Assembly (NCBI GenBank): GCA_021734905.1
Contig: JAIPIB010000003.1
Span: 1 to 64,000 of the forward strand
Length of the DNA: 64,000 nt
From: Minisyncoccota bacterium
GTDB taxonomy: Bacteria > Patescibacteria > Paceibacteria > UBA9973 > UBA918
Direction: 5' to 3'
Shown here: piece after piece, positions 18,620 through 27,512 of the stretch
Layout: each line of letters begins with the position of its first letter
Position numbering within the stretch: the stretch's first letter is position 1
The notes under the pieces: model-generated
Told to the model about the DNA's origin: nothing
The model's database searches: none
What the model saw: the letters and a program-made list of their open reading frames with translations, nothing else
Program-made: the position numbers and the translations under genes

Positions 18620-19930
18620 CTATTCTACTACAGATCCGTCCTTTATTGTCGTTTCGACGTCTCCGTTGTTAATAATAACTTTATAGTTATCGTGTTTCTC
18701 TGTAGCTTTTCCGATGTATAGGGTTGCCGTAATAAATATTCCAATAAGGATACAGATAGAGATGAAGAACATTTTATATTTCAAAACAAATTCAACAATA
18801 ATTCTAACTACTCCTTTTGACTCATCCATTTTACGAAGTTGCTGGCGTAGGTCCAAGACACCATCATGAATAGGTGCTGCCATGCGGCGATAAAAAATTC
18901 TTTCATTTCGGTTCTCAAATTTATTGTCAGTACCAATACTCAATTCTGATTGTTTATGGCCCACATCCACACCAGCCAAGGTAAGCATCCGCCGTACATA
19001 GGCCTTAACCATCCAAACAATGAGCGCAACAAATAATGCAATAATGGCCAGCGTAAGTAACGTTATTTTCACGGGGATAACCCAAAAATATGCTATCGAT
19101 GTGACACTCATTATCTCATCTACTCCATACGCAAGTGTCGCGACGGCCTTATATCTTCCTATATCTGTAATGTTGAACTGGCTTTCCCAGGTAAATTGAA
19201 ATTCACGGATACTTTGCGGTAAAACATTTCCAAAATGCGTCTGGTAATTTATGGGAATTATTCCTCGTTGGGTCCCCCACATATTAGTTATAATAATGTC
19301 GCCACGGGGCTGTAAATGTACATTGCCTTTATTTTCAAATCTCAAGATGAAATCTGTCTTTGGCTTCTCGATAAAGGTGTCGATTGCTCGAAATTCTCTT
19401 ATATTTCCAAGCTCGGATACATCTCCCTCAATTCGTAAAAAAAATAATGTCGTTACCGCTTGTGATGTTCGCACAGCCATTTTTTGACCATCAGATGCGG
19501 GGGGTTCTGTCGAAATCAGTATTGCAGCATAGTGCCCACCAGGTGGTGCGTCTGGGGGAATCTCTACGAAAAATGAAATTTCTTTGCTTTGCTCAGGTTC
19601 AATAACTTGCGGATCTTTTGATATTTGAATCCATGATGCAAAACTTGTCCTTGTTAAGTCTTCATCAATGAGTGGAACAAACTTACCTTCCCCATTTTCC
19701 CCCGTTGCCTTAAAATTTACAACTTCTGCATAAACTGTAAGTGGATATGAATTTCCATTCACCACCTTTACGCTACTCTGCCAAATATCTCCAGGGAGTG
19801 CTGAAAGTTGAAAAAGTGGCGGAGTGACGCTTAAAATTTGGCTTTCTTGTGCAAACACACTAATCACAGGAAATAATGTCGCCGTAAGCGCAAGTGTGAA
19901 AATTGAAATTTGAAGTATAGATGTACGCAT
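18620..19930 (-). CDS. DUF916-like surface protein, paralogue B
   Basis: A signal peptide (cleavage near VFAQES) precedes two beta-sandwich domains resembling DUF916/WxL-associated proteins: VTPPLFQLSALPGDIWQSSV, a PPDAPPGGHYAAILIS strand, and NKGNVHLQPRGDIIITN. A helix near residues 285-310 and a second one (FFISICILIGIFITATLYIG, about 390-410) flank a cytoplasmic-type segment with a charged stretch. In Gram-positive bacteria DUF916 proteins bind peptidoglycan or WxL partners at the surface; a similar scaffold role is inferred. Its start overlaps the stop of paralogue A. Confidence 0.78.
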   Translation of the reverse strand: MRTSILQISIFTLALTATLFPVISVFAQESQILSVTPPLFQLSALPGDIWQSSVKVVNGNSYPLTVYAEVVNFKATGENGEGKFVPLIDEDLTRTSFASWIQISKDPQVIEPEQSKEISFFVEIPPDAPPGGHYAAILISTEPPASDGQKMAVRTSQAVTTLFFLRIEGDVSELGNIREFRAIDTFIEKPKTDFILRFENKGNVHLQPRGDIIITNMWGTQRGIIPINYQTHFGNVLPQSIREFQFTWESQFNITDIGRYKAVATLAYGVDEIMSVTSIAYFWVIPVKITLLTLAIIALFVALIVWMVKAYVRRMLTLAGVDVGHKQSELSIGTDNKFENRNERIFYRRMAAPIHDGVLDLRQQLRKMDESKGVVRIIVEFVLKYKMFFISICILIGIFITATLYIGKATEKHDNYKVIINNGDVETTIKDGSVVE

Positions 19931-20937
19931 TATTTTTTCTTTAAATCTATATCGTGATCTTTTGCTTCACTTAACGAACCTCTAACATGGACCATTAAAT
20001 GTTCGCTATCATCTATAGACTCCGAATCAAAATATCTTTTGTGAGAATACCATGCAAAGGCACCCACGATAAGAATTACAATCGAAAGTATGGTCAAGAT
20101 TAACTTAATTGGAAATACATAAAAGTAACTTGTATCCTGCAGTGATGCCCGAGGAGACGAACCGTACTCTACGGTAAGAAATGCTTTGTATTTACCAAAC
20201 ATGCCCTCTGTTGGGACATTCGACACAAAATCATATGCACCTCCTGGTGGAATCGTTACATTTTCATCATTAATTGTGAGCGATGCGACCTCCTGCCCCT
20301 TTCCATCATAGATAATGATTTCACCAGTTGGTGTAAGAACTTGATCACCTGGATTCTTAAAAGAATATAGAGCAGCCTCATTATCAGCCTTAGTTACAAA
20401 ACGATTTATGAAAAATTTTGAAAGTTTTAAAAATTCTACTTTCTTTTCACGAATTGTCACCGTGACCACAGTACCTGGAGCTTGTCCGTTTTTTACTTGT
20501 TTCTCAGCTTCATTACGATTGTCACCATTACCAAAACCGATAAATGCATGGTAGGTGCCTGGAACTGCCTGGGGATTGATCCTAAGAGTGAGATCGATTA
20601 CCTCAACTTTTCCTCGAGGAAGATCAATCCCCTTTCTACTAATCTCTATCCATGACGCAAGTGACTGCGTACGATCGCTTTCAACTGGTGATAAAAATTC
20701 TTCTATGGCACCTTCCTCGCTACGCGAAATATTGTTAACTGTTGGATAAATAGTCACCGGTTCTCCTCCAATATTTGTGATCGTAATTGCTTTTTTGATT
20801 ATATCGCGTGACTCGACTATTGAGTCAATCACGAGAGGTGTTACAGAATACTCTGGAGCCGCCTGTATATGTGCATGCGGAATAGAAAAAATGACTACGC
20901 AAGAAATAAATATTTTTTTAAGAAGGCTGTAAATCAT
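19930..20937 (-). CDS. DUF916-like surface protein, paralogue A
   Basis: It has a signal peptide (MIYSLLKKIFISCVVIFSI, cleavage after IQA), the beta-sandwich pattern of the neighbouring paralogue (ITNIGGEPVTIYPTV, INPQAVPGTYHAFIGFGNG, KNPGDQVLTPTGEIIIYDG) and one C-terminal transmembrane helix (LILTILSIVILIVGAFAWY) with a short charged tail. ATG 20937 is preferred over the longer frame because it gives a proper signal peptide and lies 7 bp after the stop of the UmuD/surface chimera. The two paralogues probably arose by duplication and act together at the cell surface. Confidence 0.78.
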   Translation of the reverse strand: MIYSLLKKIFISCVVIFSIPHAHIQAAPEYSVTPLVIDSIVESRDIIKKAITITNIGGEPVTIYPTVNNISRSEEGAIEEFLSPVESDRTQSLASWIEISRKGIDLPRGKVEVIDLTLRINPQAVPGTYHAFIGFGNGDNRNEAEKQVKNGQAPGTVVTVTIREKKVEFLKLSKFFINRFVTKADNEAALYSFKNPGDQVLTPTGEIIIYDGKGQEVASLTINDENVTIPPGGAYDFVSNVPTEGMFGKYKAFLTVEYGSSPRASLQDTSYFYVFPIKLILTILSIVILIVGAFAWYSHKRYFDSESIDDSEHLMVHVRGSLSEAKDHDIDLKKK

Positions 20938-20944
20938 ATCTACA

Positions 20945-22432
20945 TTAAAACATTGGGACGGAGATATATCTAATATTATTCTCATACAAACCCGCATCTT
21001 GCAAATCTCTTACTAAGATGCGGAAGACAATATCTGTCGTTTCACCAGTAACTGGTTGAGAACTATATGACACTTCTTCTGGCGTTGTTGTGCTCAAACG
21101 AGCGTACGTGTCAATTGCCGAAAACCTCGTTGCGTCTCCTTGAAGGGTAGCATCTGTCGTATGATAACCAAAACAGCTTGTTGAAGATGCGTGACAGGCG
21201 GCACTCCATGCAGATGGTGCTGCGTTAGTACTGGAAATTTGTTTTATAACTACTCCTGACGAACTAACCAGATCACCATCCATCGCCATAAGTATTTGAT
21301 GCCCTTGCGTTCCGTTTGAATCAACGACCAAACGATGAGCGCCTTCTACAAAAGTATTAAGTGGAACCTTACCAAATGGTACGGATGTTGGTGTCGTATC
21401 GATATCAAGTGTTACTCCAGCAATTACCGTTGACGAGGCCACAGCATCCATTGTAAATTGCAAACTCGCTCCCTCTGTTGCAAGAGACGGGTACGATTCT
21501 CCTGAATTTGTAAAGACAGGAATATCCTGAGCGAGACCGTACAGCCTGAAATAGTAGATTTGGTTAACTCGAGGTCCTGCTGACTTAATTGTGAATTCAT
21601 ACTCAGTTGATGCACCTCCTTTGTGTCTAAATCCTGTGAGATTATCTGATGATTCATTATGAGTTCCACATCCATCACCTATTCCTGAAGCACAGCTGTC
21701 AGCATCAGAAATAACTTTTGTAGAGATGACAGCATTATCAACACCTCCTCCATCTGCATAACACCAAGTTGATGTAGCGAGGCACGTTGATGAAGCGACG
21801 ACGTCAAATGGTATAGAGAAATTAGCATACTCTGAGTACTGAAGTTTGAAACGAACATCGTCACGAGAAATATTTTCCGTCTCCTTAACTGTTACCCTCA
21901 ATTTCACGATTTGTCCATTTGTAATATCAACCGGGGTTACATTCTCATTGGCAAGTGGGGTACTTGGTGTCTCATTTGTTTCGTCATCGTAAAACCTCCA
22001 ATTCTGTGATTTTGGTGTAAAACTAGAAGTACGTATTTGAGGGTAGTTTGAGTAGATGTCGAGTTTTGTCCCATCCACATCCACCATTCTAAAGCAGTAG
22101 TATGTCTCAGCTGTTGCGCCATAGATAGCAGCAACGACAATTGAACGATCTTTCGGAGTAACCGAACGATCAACAACAAGGACATCCCCGTCAAATATTT
22201 TTGCACCTTGCATAGAATCACCTTCTACGCGCACGAAAAACGTTGATGCTGGATGTTTGACGACCAGATCATTAATATCCAAGACCTTTTCAATCAAATC
22301 ATCGCCAGGGGCAGGAAAACCTGCCTGCGGTCTAGAACTAAACAATGGAAGCTCTAAATCACTATCTTGAATACCAATTCCTTCAAGTACCACAACATTT
22401 GCCTCGTGCCTTTTTATGCTTTTTTCTTTCAT
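20945..22432 (-). CDS. Chimera: truncated UmuD-like S24 peptidase fused to surface-protein C-terminus
   Basis: Residues 1 to about 104 match UmuD: an AGFP-type cleavage region (38-40), the HPASTFFVRVEGDSM block with the nucleophile Ser73, and FDGDVLVVDRS...IVVAAIYG. The domain then stops before the strand that carries the catalytic Lys. From about residue 105 (position about 22120) the sequence is that of Parcubacteria surface proteins: ATAETYYCFRMV, SNYPQIRT, RDDVRFKLQYSEY, WCYADGGGVDN and AGPRVNQIYYFRLY. There is no signal peptide or membrane helix. The chimera overlaps the transglutaminase-like gene (ATGA) and lies 7 bp before DUF916-like paralogue A. An ancestral deletion or an assembly join is likely; neither half looks functional as it stands. 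Confidence 0.75.
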   Translation of the reverse strand: MKEKSIKRHEANVVVLEGIGIQDSDLELPLFSSRPQAGFPAPGDDLIEKVLDINDLVVKHPASTFFVRVEGDSMQGAKIFDGDVLVVDRSVTPKDRSIVVAAIYGATAETYYCFRMVDVDGTKLDIYSNYPQIRTSSFTPKSQNWRFYDDETNETPSTPLANENVTPVDITNGQIVKLRVTVKETENISRDDVRFKLQYSEYANFSIPFDVVASSTCLATSTWCYADGGGVDNAVISTKVISDADSCASGIGDGCGTHNESSDNLTGFRHKGGASTEYEFTIKSAGPRVNQIYYFRLYGLAQDIPVFTNSGESYPSLATEGASLQFTMDAVASSTVIAGVTLDIDTTPTSVPFGKVPLNTFVEGAHRLVVDSNGTQGHQILMAMDGDLVSSSGVVIKQISSTNAAPSAWSAACHASSTSCFGYHTTDATLQGDATRFSAIDTYARLSTTTPEEVSYSSQPVTGETTDIVFRILVRDLQDAGLYENNIRYISVPMF

Positions 22433-23076
22433 ATCTTATGAGGCTTCATTCTAGCAGACTTCTTCTTATCCCAATCGGCAATATCTGCAGATTTTCTCTC
22501 AAGCATCTGCGCATTGCGGATATATTTCTTATTTTGATGTGGAATTACCTTTAGATATGGAGTATCGTATATTCTTTCAGCAATACTCCATAAATCTTGC
22601 TTTGCGAAAATCCATTGTTTTCCAAAACGATTCAAATTAATCGGTTTTGTATAACCAAGAAGTGTTTTCTCGCCATTCTTTACAAGAAAATATTCATGAA
22701 AATATGACATAACAAGCTCCCTCAGAGTTCGGTATACTGGATCACGATATCTTAAGACAGCATGATTCGTCTTACTAATTGCGCCGTAGTATCCATTTCT
22801 ACGAAAAATCGTAACTACATGATCATAATCATCCTTTGAGGAAACTTTTAAATTAACCACGAGTGGTTTTTCACCCTGAAGAAGTAAACATACTCCAGCA
22901 AACATTGCTCCTTCAATACAGTGGGCCTTATTTTCTCTCAGGACTCTAAGTGGCGACAAGCACGTTTCACCGCTCAACTCGTGATTAAAAGGTATTTTCT
23001 CAAGAAATGTTTGAATTTTATCTGGAGTATTCAGTGTTTGCAGTAATTTATAATCATTGTTTTTATCTAGAAACAT
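22429..23076 (-). CDS. Transglutaminase-like cysteine-protease-fold protein
   Basis: The core NKAHCIEGAMFAGVCLL supplies a candidate catalytic Cys, and DDYDHVVTIFRRNGYYGAISKTNHAVLRYRD supplies His and acidic/Asn partners, as in bacterial transglutaminase-like proteins. Basic residues dominate the C-terminus. ATG 23076 is chosen because the upstream frame to 23316 encodes unlikely Ser-runs and overlaps a plus-strand reading frame that looks more protein-like. Its stop overlaps the start of the UmuD chimera (ATGA), so the two are translationally coupled. Substrate unknown. Confidence 0.72.
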   Translation of the reverse strand: MFLDKNNDYKLLQTLNTPDKIQTFLEKIPFNHELSGETCLSPLRVLRENKAHCIEGAMFAGVCLLLQGEKPLVVNLKVSSKDDYDHVVTIFRRNGYYGAISKTNHAVLRYRDPVYRTLRELVMSYFHEYFLVKNGEKTLLGYTKPINLNRFGKQWIFAKQDLWSIAERIYDTPYLKVIPHQNKKYIRNAQMLERKSADIADWDKKKSARMKPHKI

Positions 23077-23320
23077 ATTAACAATAAGTATACCAGCAAG
23101 TCTCCTAAAGACTCCTGGTATTGCAAAGAAAGTTGAACTGAGGGTAAAGGAAGGTTGTAATAAATCTGGCGATGCAAAAGGTGTGCTCTGTACTAAATTA
23201 CGAATAAAGTACGAGGATGGAAAGTTTGAAATAAAAGATAAAAAGAAAATAATGGATAATAGTGATGATGAAGATGAAGATGGTTCAGACACAAGCACAA
23301 GTACGTCCAACAGCAACTAG
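23057..23320 (+). pseudogene. Possible 3' remnant of a plus-strand surface-protein gene
   Basis: An open frame without a credible start ends in a strongly charged and then Ser/Thr/Asn-rich tail (KYEDGKFEIKDKKK, then NSDDEDEDGSDTSTSTS), which looks like a real protein C-terminus and not like antisense noise. It contains a Cys pair (EGCNKSGDAKGVLCTK) and is followed at once by a strong terminator. It overlaps the 5' end of the transglutaminase-like gene only slightly. It may be the stump left by a rearrangement that also produced the neighbouring chimera. Confidence is low. Confidence 0.35.
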
Positions 23321-23333
23321 TCACAAAATATAT

Positions 23334-23360
23334 AAAACTGCCTTACCATAAGGCAGTTTT
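23334..23360. terminator. Bidirectional hairpin terminator
   Basis: The perfect 12-bp stem AAAACTGCCTTA/TAAGGCAGTTTT with loop CCA is flanked by further AT pairs. It can terminate in both directions and separates the plus-strand remnant from the next gene. Confidence 0.85.
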
Positions 23361-23406
23361 ATATATATCGCCATTAGTATATAATTCATCTCTAATCTAG
23401 ATAAAT

Positions 23407-23907
23407 ATGAACTATAAAAAATTACTAATTTTCTCAATCACTGCGATAATTATTTTCTTTCCAAACAATCAATCATCTGCATATTTCACAACTGCACAGA
23501 ATGAAATCTTGCTCAATGATGGATCTGGTCTTTTTCTCATTGAATATTCTTTCAGTAATAAGAAAAACGATATCTCAATGCCTATTCTTGCACAAGAATC
23601 AAATTCAAAAAATCGTTCCTTTCTTGAGTATTCTATTTTCAACAGTCAAGGAGAGACTGTTTCTGGTAAAACAACAGCCATTGTCCTCAGCAATGCACAG
23701 ATTTTGGATTCGAGATTATATAAAATACCAAAAGGAACTTTCGGAACATTTACTCTAGCTGTTGTCTTTACTCCAGAAATAAAAGATAAAAAAGAGAAAT
23801 ATCGACTTGAGGTGACCAGTCTCCCTTTTGATTTTATAGGGCAGGCTCAGCTACAACTAAACCCAAGCGAGCTCCAATACTACACGACGAAATTTCTTCG
23901 ACTCTAA
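23407..23907 (+). CDS. Secreted protein of unknown function
   Basis: A signal peptide (LLIFSITAIIIFFPNNQSSA, cleavage before YFTTAQNE) precedes a domain of about 140 residues rich in beta-like sequence. There are no cysteines and no membrane anchor. Phrases such as FLEYSIFNSQGETVSG and GTFGTFTLAVVFTP suggest an Ig-like fold, but I recognise no family. A TATAAT-like box lies about 23 nt upstream of the ATG. Confidence 0.65.
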   Translation: MNYKKLLIFSITAIIIFFPNNQSSAYFTTAQNEILLNDGSGLFLIEYSFSNKKNDISMPILAQESNSKNRSFLEYSIFNSQGETVSGKTTAIVLSNAQILDSRLYKIPKGTFGTFTLAVVFTPEIKDKKEKYRLEVTSLPFDFIGQAQLQLNPSELQYYTTKFLRL

Positions 23908-23926
23908 TCTTAGAGAAATTAGAATT

Positions 23927-25177
23927 TTAGCCTTTCCCAACATTATCTCCAGCAACCCACCCTGTCGTCCAACAAAGCTGTAATGAATACCCTCCAGAAG
24001 GTCTTGCTATATGTAAAACATCTCCTACAACGTAGAGATTAGTATGCAGTTTTGACCGCATGGTTTTTGTATCTAGTTCCTCAAGGTCCACACCACCATC
24101 AGAGACGACAGCCCAGTCATACCCCATTGTCCCCGTCACTGTAAGTGGAATACCCTTCATTCTGTCTACAATGGCGTTGCGGACAGTTTTTTCAAGACTG
24201 TGAGCCTTGCATATCTTTACATCATGAGAAAATGATTCCAAGACAGCATCAACAATTCCTTTCTCAAACCATTCTCTAAGCGCATTAGCTAAAGTTTTAT
24301 TTTGATGCTTTTTAAGAATATCCTGAAGCTTATCGCGAACAGCACCGACGTCATCTTTTGGAAAGAGATCAACTACCCCGGTTACTACGCCATTTTTTAG
24401 CATTTCTTTAACCTCCAGTGCACTATTTAAAATTAATGGGCCAGAGAGACCAAAATGCGTACATAAAACATTGCCTGACTTTGATATTTTTTTTGTTTCT
24501 TGTCTGAAAACCACTCCAACATTCTTGAGTGTTGTCCCTGAGATTCGTCGTACCCACACATCATCAACAACAAGAGGTACGAGATTCGGATTTGATTCAT
24601 GAACAGTGTGGCCAATTTGAGAAAGCCATGAAATTCCCTCACCCGTTGAGCCAGTTTCAGTGTGCGACTTTCCACCACTCGCAACTATATATGATTTGGC
24701 AATAAATGTACCTTGTTTTGTTATGATTCCAACAATTTTTCCATTAAGCATTTTAAAGCCATCTACGCACGTATCAATGAGTACAGTCACATTATTTTTT
24801 TTAATGTACTCAATCATGGTTTGCGTAACATCCGATGCTTTCTGCGTCTCAGGAAATGCGCGCTTTCTATCTTCAATAATTAGTGGCAATTTTTTGTCTG
24901 TAAAAAACTTAAATGTTCTTTGAACGTCAAATTGTGAAAACGGTGAGTATAAGAATTGCTCTGCATCACCATAATGCCTGAGAAGTTCCCGAATGTTAAA
25001 CTCAGCGTTAGTTATATTGCACCTACCACCGCCTGTAATTGAAAGTTTTTTTCCCAAAACAGCATTTTTCTCAATCAGAAGAACATGAAGTCCACGTTCC
25101 GCAGCACGCCCAGCAGCCATCATCCCTGCAGGACCACCACCGATGACAATAACATCATATGTGTTAATGATTGACAT
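23927..25177 (-). CDS. HI0933-family FAD-dependent flavoprotein (YhiN/BaiN-like)
   Basis: It has the Rossmann FAD motif VIVIGGGPAGMMAAGRAAERG at the N-terminus, then EKNAVLGKKLSITGGGRCNITN, typical of the HI0933 family, and the C-terminal FAD contact YVVGDVLHIARPSGGYSLQLCWTTG. Length (416 residues) is normal. The physiological substrate of the family is poorly known. ATG 25177 is favoured; a GTG two codons upstream is possible. It is divergent from the pseudouridine synthase gene. Confidence 0.9.
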   Translation of the reverse strand: MSIINTYDVIVIGGGPAGMMAAGRAAERGLHVLLIEKNAVLGKKLSITGGGRCNITNAEFNIRELLRHYGDAEQFLYSPFSQFDVQRTFKFFTDKKLPLIIEDRKRAFPETQKASDVTQTMIEYIKKNNVTVLIDTCVDGFKMLNGKIVGIITKQGTFIAKSYIVASGGKSHTETGSTGEGISWLSQIGHTVHESNPNLVPLVVDDVWVRRISGTTLKNVGVVFRQETKKISKSGNVLCTHFGLSGPLILNSALEVKEMLKNGVVTGVVDLFPKDDVGAVRDKLQDILKKHQNKTLANALREWFEKGIVDAVLESFSHDVKICKAHSLEKTVRNAIVDRMKGIPLTVTGTMGYDWAVVSDGGVDLEELDTKTMRSKLHTNLYVVGDVLHIARPSGGYSLQLCWTTGWVAGDNVGKG

Positions 25178-25220
25178 AATCACGAAATAATAGCATAATC
25201 AACCCTCAAATAAAAGAACT

Positions 25221-25934
25221 ATGGAATTCCCCATGCGTATCAATAAGTTTCTTGCCCACCAAGGCTATGCCACCCGCAGAAGTGCGGATGCACTTATTGA
25301 AAAAGGACGAGTTTTTATAAACGGAAAACCATCAACTCTCGGACAAAAAGTCACTGAGAAAGATCTTGTTGAAATCAAAGATTTCGATTCAACTAAATTT
25401 CGGTATATCCTCTATTATAAACCTCGAGGTGTTATCACACACTCACCTGAGGAAGGCGAAATTGATATTATTACTCGTATTCGCAAGGATCACAGCATAA
25501 CGAATGTCTTCCCCATTGGACGCCTTGATAAGGACTCTGAGGGCCTCATACTGCTTACCAATGACGGTAGGGTCACTGAACGTATACTCAATCCTGAACT
25601 TGGCCATGAACGAGAATACGAAGTAACCGTAGACAAGCGGGTCACACAGAGTCTTCTCAATCGTCTTGCAAAAGGTGTTCTCATAGAGGGATATCTGACA
25701 AAACCTGCAAAAGCACTACCTAATAAAGGCAACGATCATGCTTTTATCATTACCCTGACTGAAGGAAAAAAACATCAAGTGAGACGCATGTGTGCGGCAT
25801 TTGGATACCAGGTACAATCTCTCAAAAGAACAAGGATGCTTGATTTTGAACTGAGATCACTTCGACCGGGGGCGAAATATGAACTAACCTCAAGAGAAGC
25901 AAAAACCTTCCAGACCACACTTGGTCTACATTAG
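25221..25934 (+). CDS. RsuA/RluB-family pseudouridine synthase
   Basis: An N-terminal S4 RNA-binding domain (RINKFLAHQGYATRRSADALI, VFINGKPSTLGQKV) is followed by a pseudouridine synthase domain with the catalytic Asp in GRLDKDSEGLILLTNDG and the motif EGKKHQVRRMCAAFGY. It modifies a uridine in rRNA; members of this family act on 16S or 23S rRNA and the sequence does not settle which. An alternative start is the ATG at 25233, where the S4 domain begins. Confidence 0.92.
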   Translation: MEFPMRINKFLAHQGYATRRSADALIEKGRVFINGKPSTLGQKVTEKDLVEIKDFDSTKFRYILYYKPRGVITHSPEEGEIDIITRIRKDHSITNVFPIGRLDKDSEGLILLTNDGRVTERILNPELGHEREYEVTVDKRVTQSLLNRLAKGVLIEGYLTKPAKALPNKGNDHAFIITLTEGKKHQVRRMCAAFGYQVQSLKRTRMLDFELRSLRPGAKYELTSREAKTFQTTLGLH

Positions 25935-26410
25935 TCTTTTGAAGTATTATCTTTACAGTAATCTGCATTAATAACTTTAAACGTTTTGTGGAAGAAGAGA
26001 TACGCGACAAGGTTTGCGAAAGCAAAAGTTGCAAAAAGAGCATTAACTTCGAGTGTGTAATTTCGGGAGTTGAAAATTATCTCAATCGTTGGTGCAATAA
26101 TGGCTATTTCAACAAGAAATTTAATATTAATATGTCGTGTTTCTGCATATGAAACAAGAATTTTATAGGCCTTTACGAGGACAATAGTAAACGCAATTGT
26201 ATGCAGTAACCCTAGCTCGAGCACACTACGTTCAGGTGCAGAAAGTATAACCTTGGCTGAAGATGATATATCAAAAATTCCAGTAACAAGAGCAAGTACT
26301 CCAGCAACAAGAGAACTCACCATATAGAGGACGAGTGTCAGAGCAACAAAATACACATACCCAGACACGACATAATTCATTACTTCAGCAACAAGACTTT
26401 CTTTTTTCAT
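25931..26410 (-). CDS. PsiE-like four-helix membrane protein
   Basis: The 159-residue protein has four hydrophobic helices with a conserved-looking third segment ILVSYAETRHINIKFLVEIAIIAPTIEII, resembling phosphate-starvation-inducible PsiE and related small membrane proteins. It converges with the pseudouridine synthase gene, the two 3' ends overlapping by a few bases. The function of the family is not established. Confidence 0.6.
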   Translation of the reverse strand: MKKESLVAEVMNYVVSGYVYFVALTLVLYMVSSLVAGVLALVTGIFDISSSAKVILSAPERSVLELGLLHTIAFTIVLVKAYKILVSYAETRHINIKFLVEIAIIAPTIEIIFNSRNYTLEVNALFATFAFANLVAYLFFHKTFKVINADYCKDNTSKD

Positions 26411-26551
26411 ACTACATTAATTAATATTAACTCTTACAAACAAACTTTATATAAATGACGTGGTCGATATGCCAAATCCATTAAAAAACTGCAAATTGGT
26501 TAATAGAATTATAATCATACAGGAGATTAATATCTAGAGAGTTTGTACACA

Positions 26552-26582
26552 AAAACCGCATGACCAGAGGTCATGCGGTTTT
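26552..26582 (-). terminator. Terminator of the cold-shock gene
   Basis: The perfect 14-bp stem AAAACCGCATGACC/GGTCATGCGGTTTT with loop AGA ends about 14 bp after the cold-shock stop codon. Confidence 0.9.
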
Positions 26583-26596
26583 ATAAGTGATTTGGT

Positions 26597-26800
26597 TTAT
26601 GCGAGCTGTACATTGACAGCAGCAAGTCCCTTATCTCCTTCCTCAACTTCATATGTCACAGCATCACCTTCTTTAAGTGAATCGTACATAAGTCCGTCGG
26701 CGAGTGATCGCGCGTGGAAGAAAAGATCCTTGTCGCCTCCCTCATCGGGAGTGATGAAACCAAATCCTCGGTCAGTAAGACGAGCGATTTTTCCCTTCAT
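26597..26800 (-). CDS. Cold-shock domain protein (CspA family)
   Basis: The 67-residue OB-fold protein has RNP1-like GFGFITP and RNP2-like DLFFHARS, the nucleic-acid-binding faces of CspA proteins. It probably acts as an RNA chaperone. The gene is monocistronic with a leader of about 80 nt following a promoter-like TCGACA-16-TAATAT on the minus strand, which would fit the structured leaders of cold-shock mRNAs. No clear Shine-Dalgarno precedes the ATG. Confidence 0.95.
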   Translation of the reverse strand: MKGKIARLTDRGFGFITPDEGGDKDLFFHARSLADGLMYDSLKEGDAVTYEVEEGDKGLAAVNVQLA

Positions 26801-26951
26801 TGATCTATCATTTATTGAATAATCAAAACCGTTGTGCTACTGATCCGACTAGCTCAGGCCCCTGTTTTGTACCGACTATATTACCACACAATAATAAATT
26901 GTCGATATTAAACAGCAATACTGGGGATTACTTCTGTTTCTTATCGTGCTA

Positions 26952-26979
26952 TTGACTTTTTGACACATTGCTGTATAAT
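26952..26979 (+). promoter_or_regulatory. Sigma-70-like promoter upstream of the 27.1-kb secreted protein
   Basis: TTGACT and TATAAT are separated by 16 bp. Predicted transcription starts near 26986, about 80 nt before the gene start. A second TATAAT (27050-27055) lies 9 nt before the ATG, so a leaderless transcript is also possible. Confidence 0.6.
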
Positions 26980-27064
26980 GAAAGAGATAGTTCCCTCTTT
27001 AGTTCTAGCCCCAAAGTATGTCATGTCAGGCAGTGCCCATTATACTTTGTATAATATTATCTTT

Positions 27065-27454
27065 ATGAATAAAGCCTTTTTCTATCTATCAATACATACA
27101 GCTCTTCTAGCTGTGCTATTCACAGTGCCGACAGCAACATTTGCAGACGAAACGTTTAATGTAGGTACCGTAATGACCACTGCAACATTTAGATTTAACA
27201 ATGAAAATTGGTTTACTGTAGAACATCCCAAAATTGCCACATTTACCATACAGGACGACGGAAGTTCGTATGGGATGACAGAGACAGGAATTTCATTTAT
27301 CCAATACAATGTTCCAAATCAAATTGGCGCCAGGATCCAGAGATTTGAAATCCAGGACCACTATCACTATATTGTTGATGGAACCATTACGTACTCTCTT
27401 GGAGATTTCTCTGTGCAGCTTGCACAAGCATATTCAAAATCACTTTCAACATAG
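27065..27454 (+). CDS. Small secreted protein of unknown function
   Basis: The 129-residue protein has a signal peptide (FFYLSIHTALLAVLFTVPTATFA, cleavage before DETF) and a short beta-rich mature part without cysteines. ATG 27065 is chosen because it places the signal peptide at the N-terminus and follows a TATAAT by 9 nt; the longer frame reads through the promoter region. A strong terminator follows. The family was not recognised. Confidence 0.65.
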   Translation: MNKAFFYLSIHTALLAVLFTVPTATFADETFNVGTVMTTATFRFNNENWFTVEHPKIATFTIQDDGSSYGMTETGISFIQYNVPNQIGARIQRFEIQDHYHYIVDGTITYSLGDFSVQLAQAYSKSLST

Positions 27455-27459
27455 TTTAT

Positions 27460-27497
27460 GGTCAAAAAATCACTGGTTCCCAGTGATTTTTTTGACC
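27460..27497. terminator. Hairpin terminator, usable in both directions
   Basis: A long stem (core AATCACTGG/CCAGTGATT, loop TTC) has A and T runs on both sides. It lies between the convergent secreted-protein and peroxiredoxin genes. Confidence 0.88.
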
Positions 27498-27512
27498 CAG
27501 CACTCAATACTG

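Noticed and set aside
26960..27064. N-terminal extension of the secreted protein to 26960
   Set aside because: It translates promoter sequence and would bury the signal peptide.
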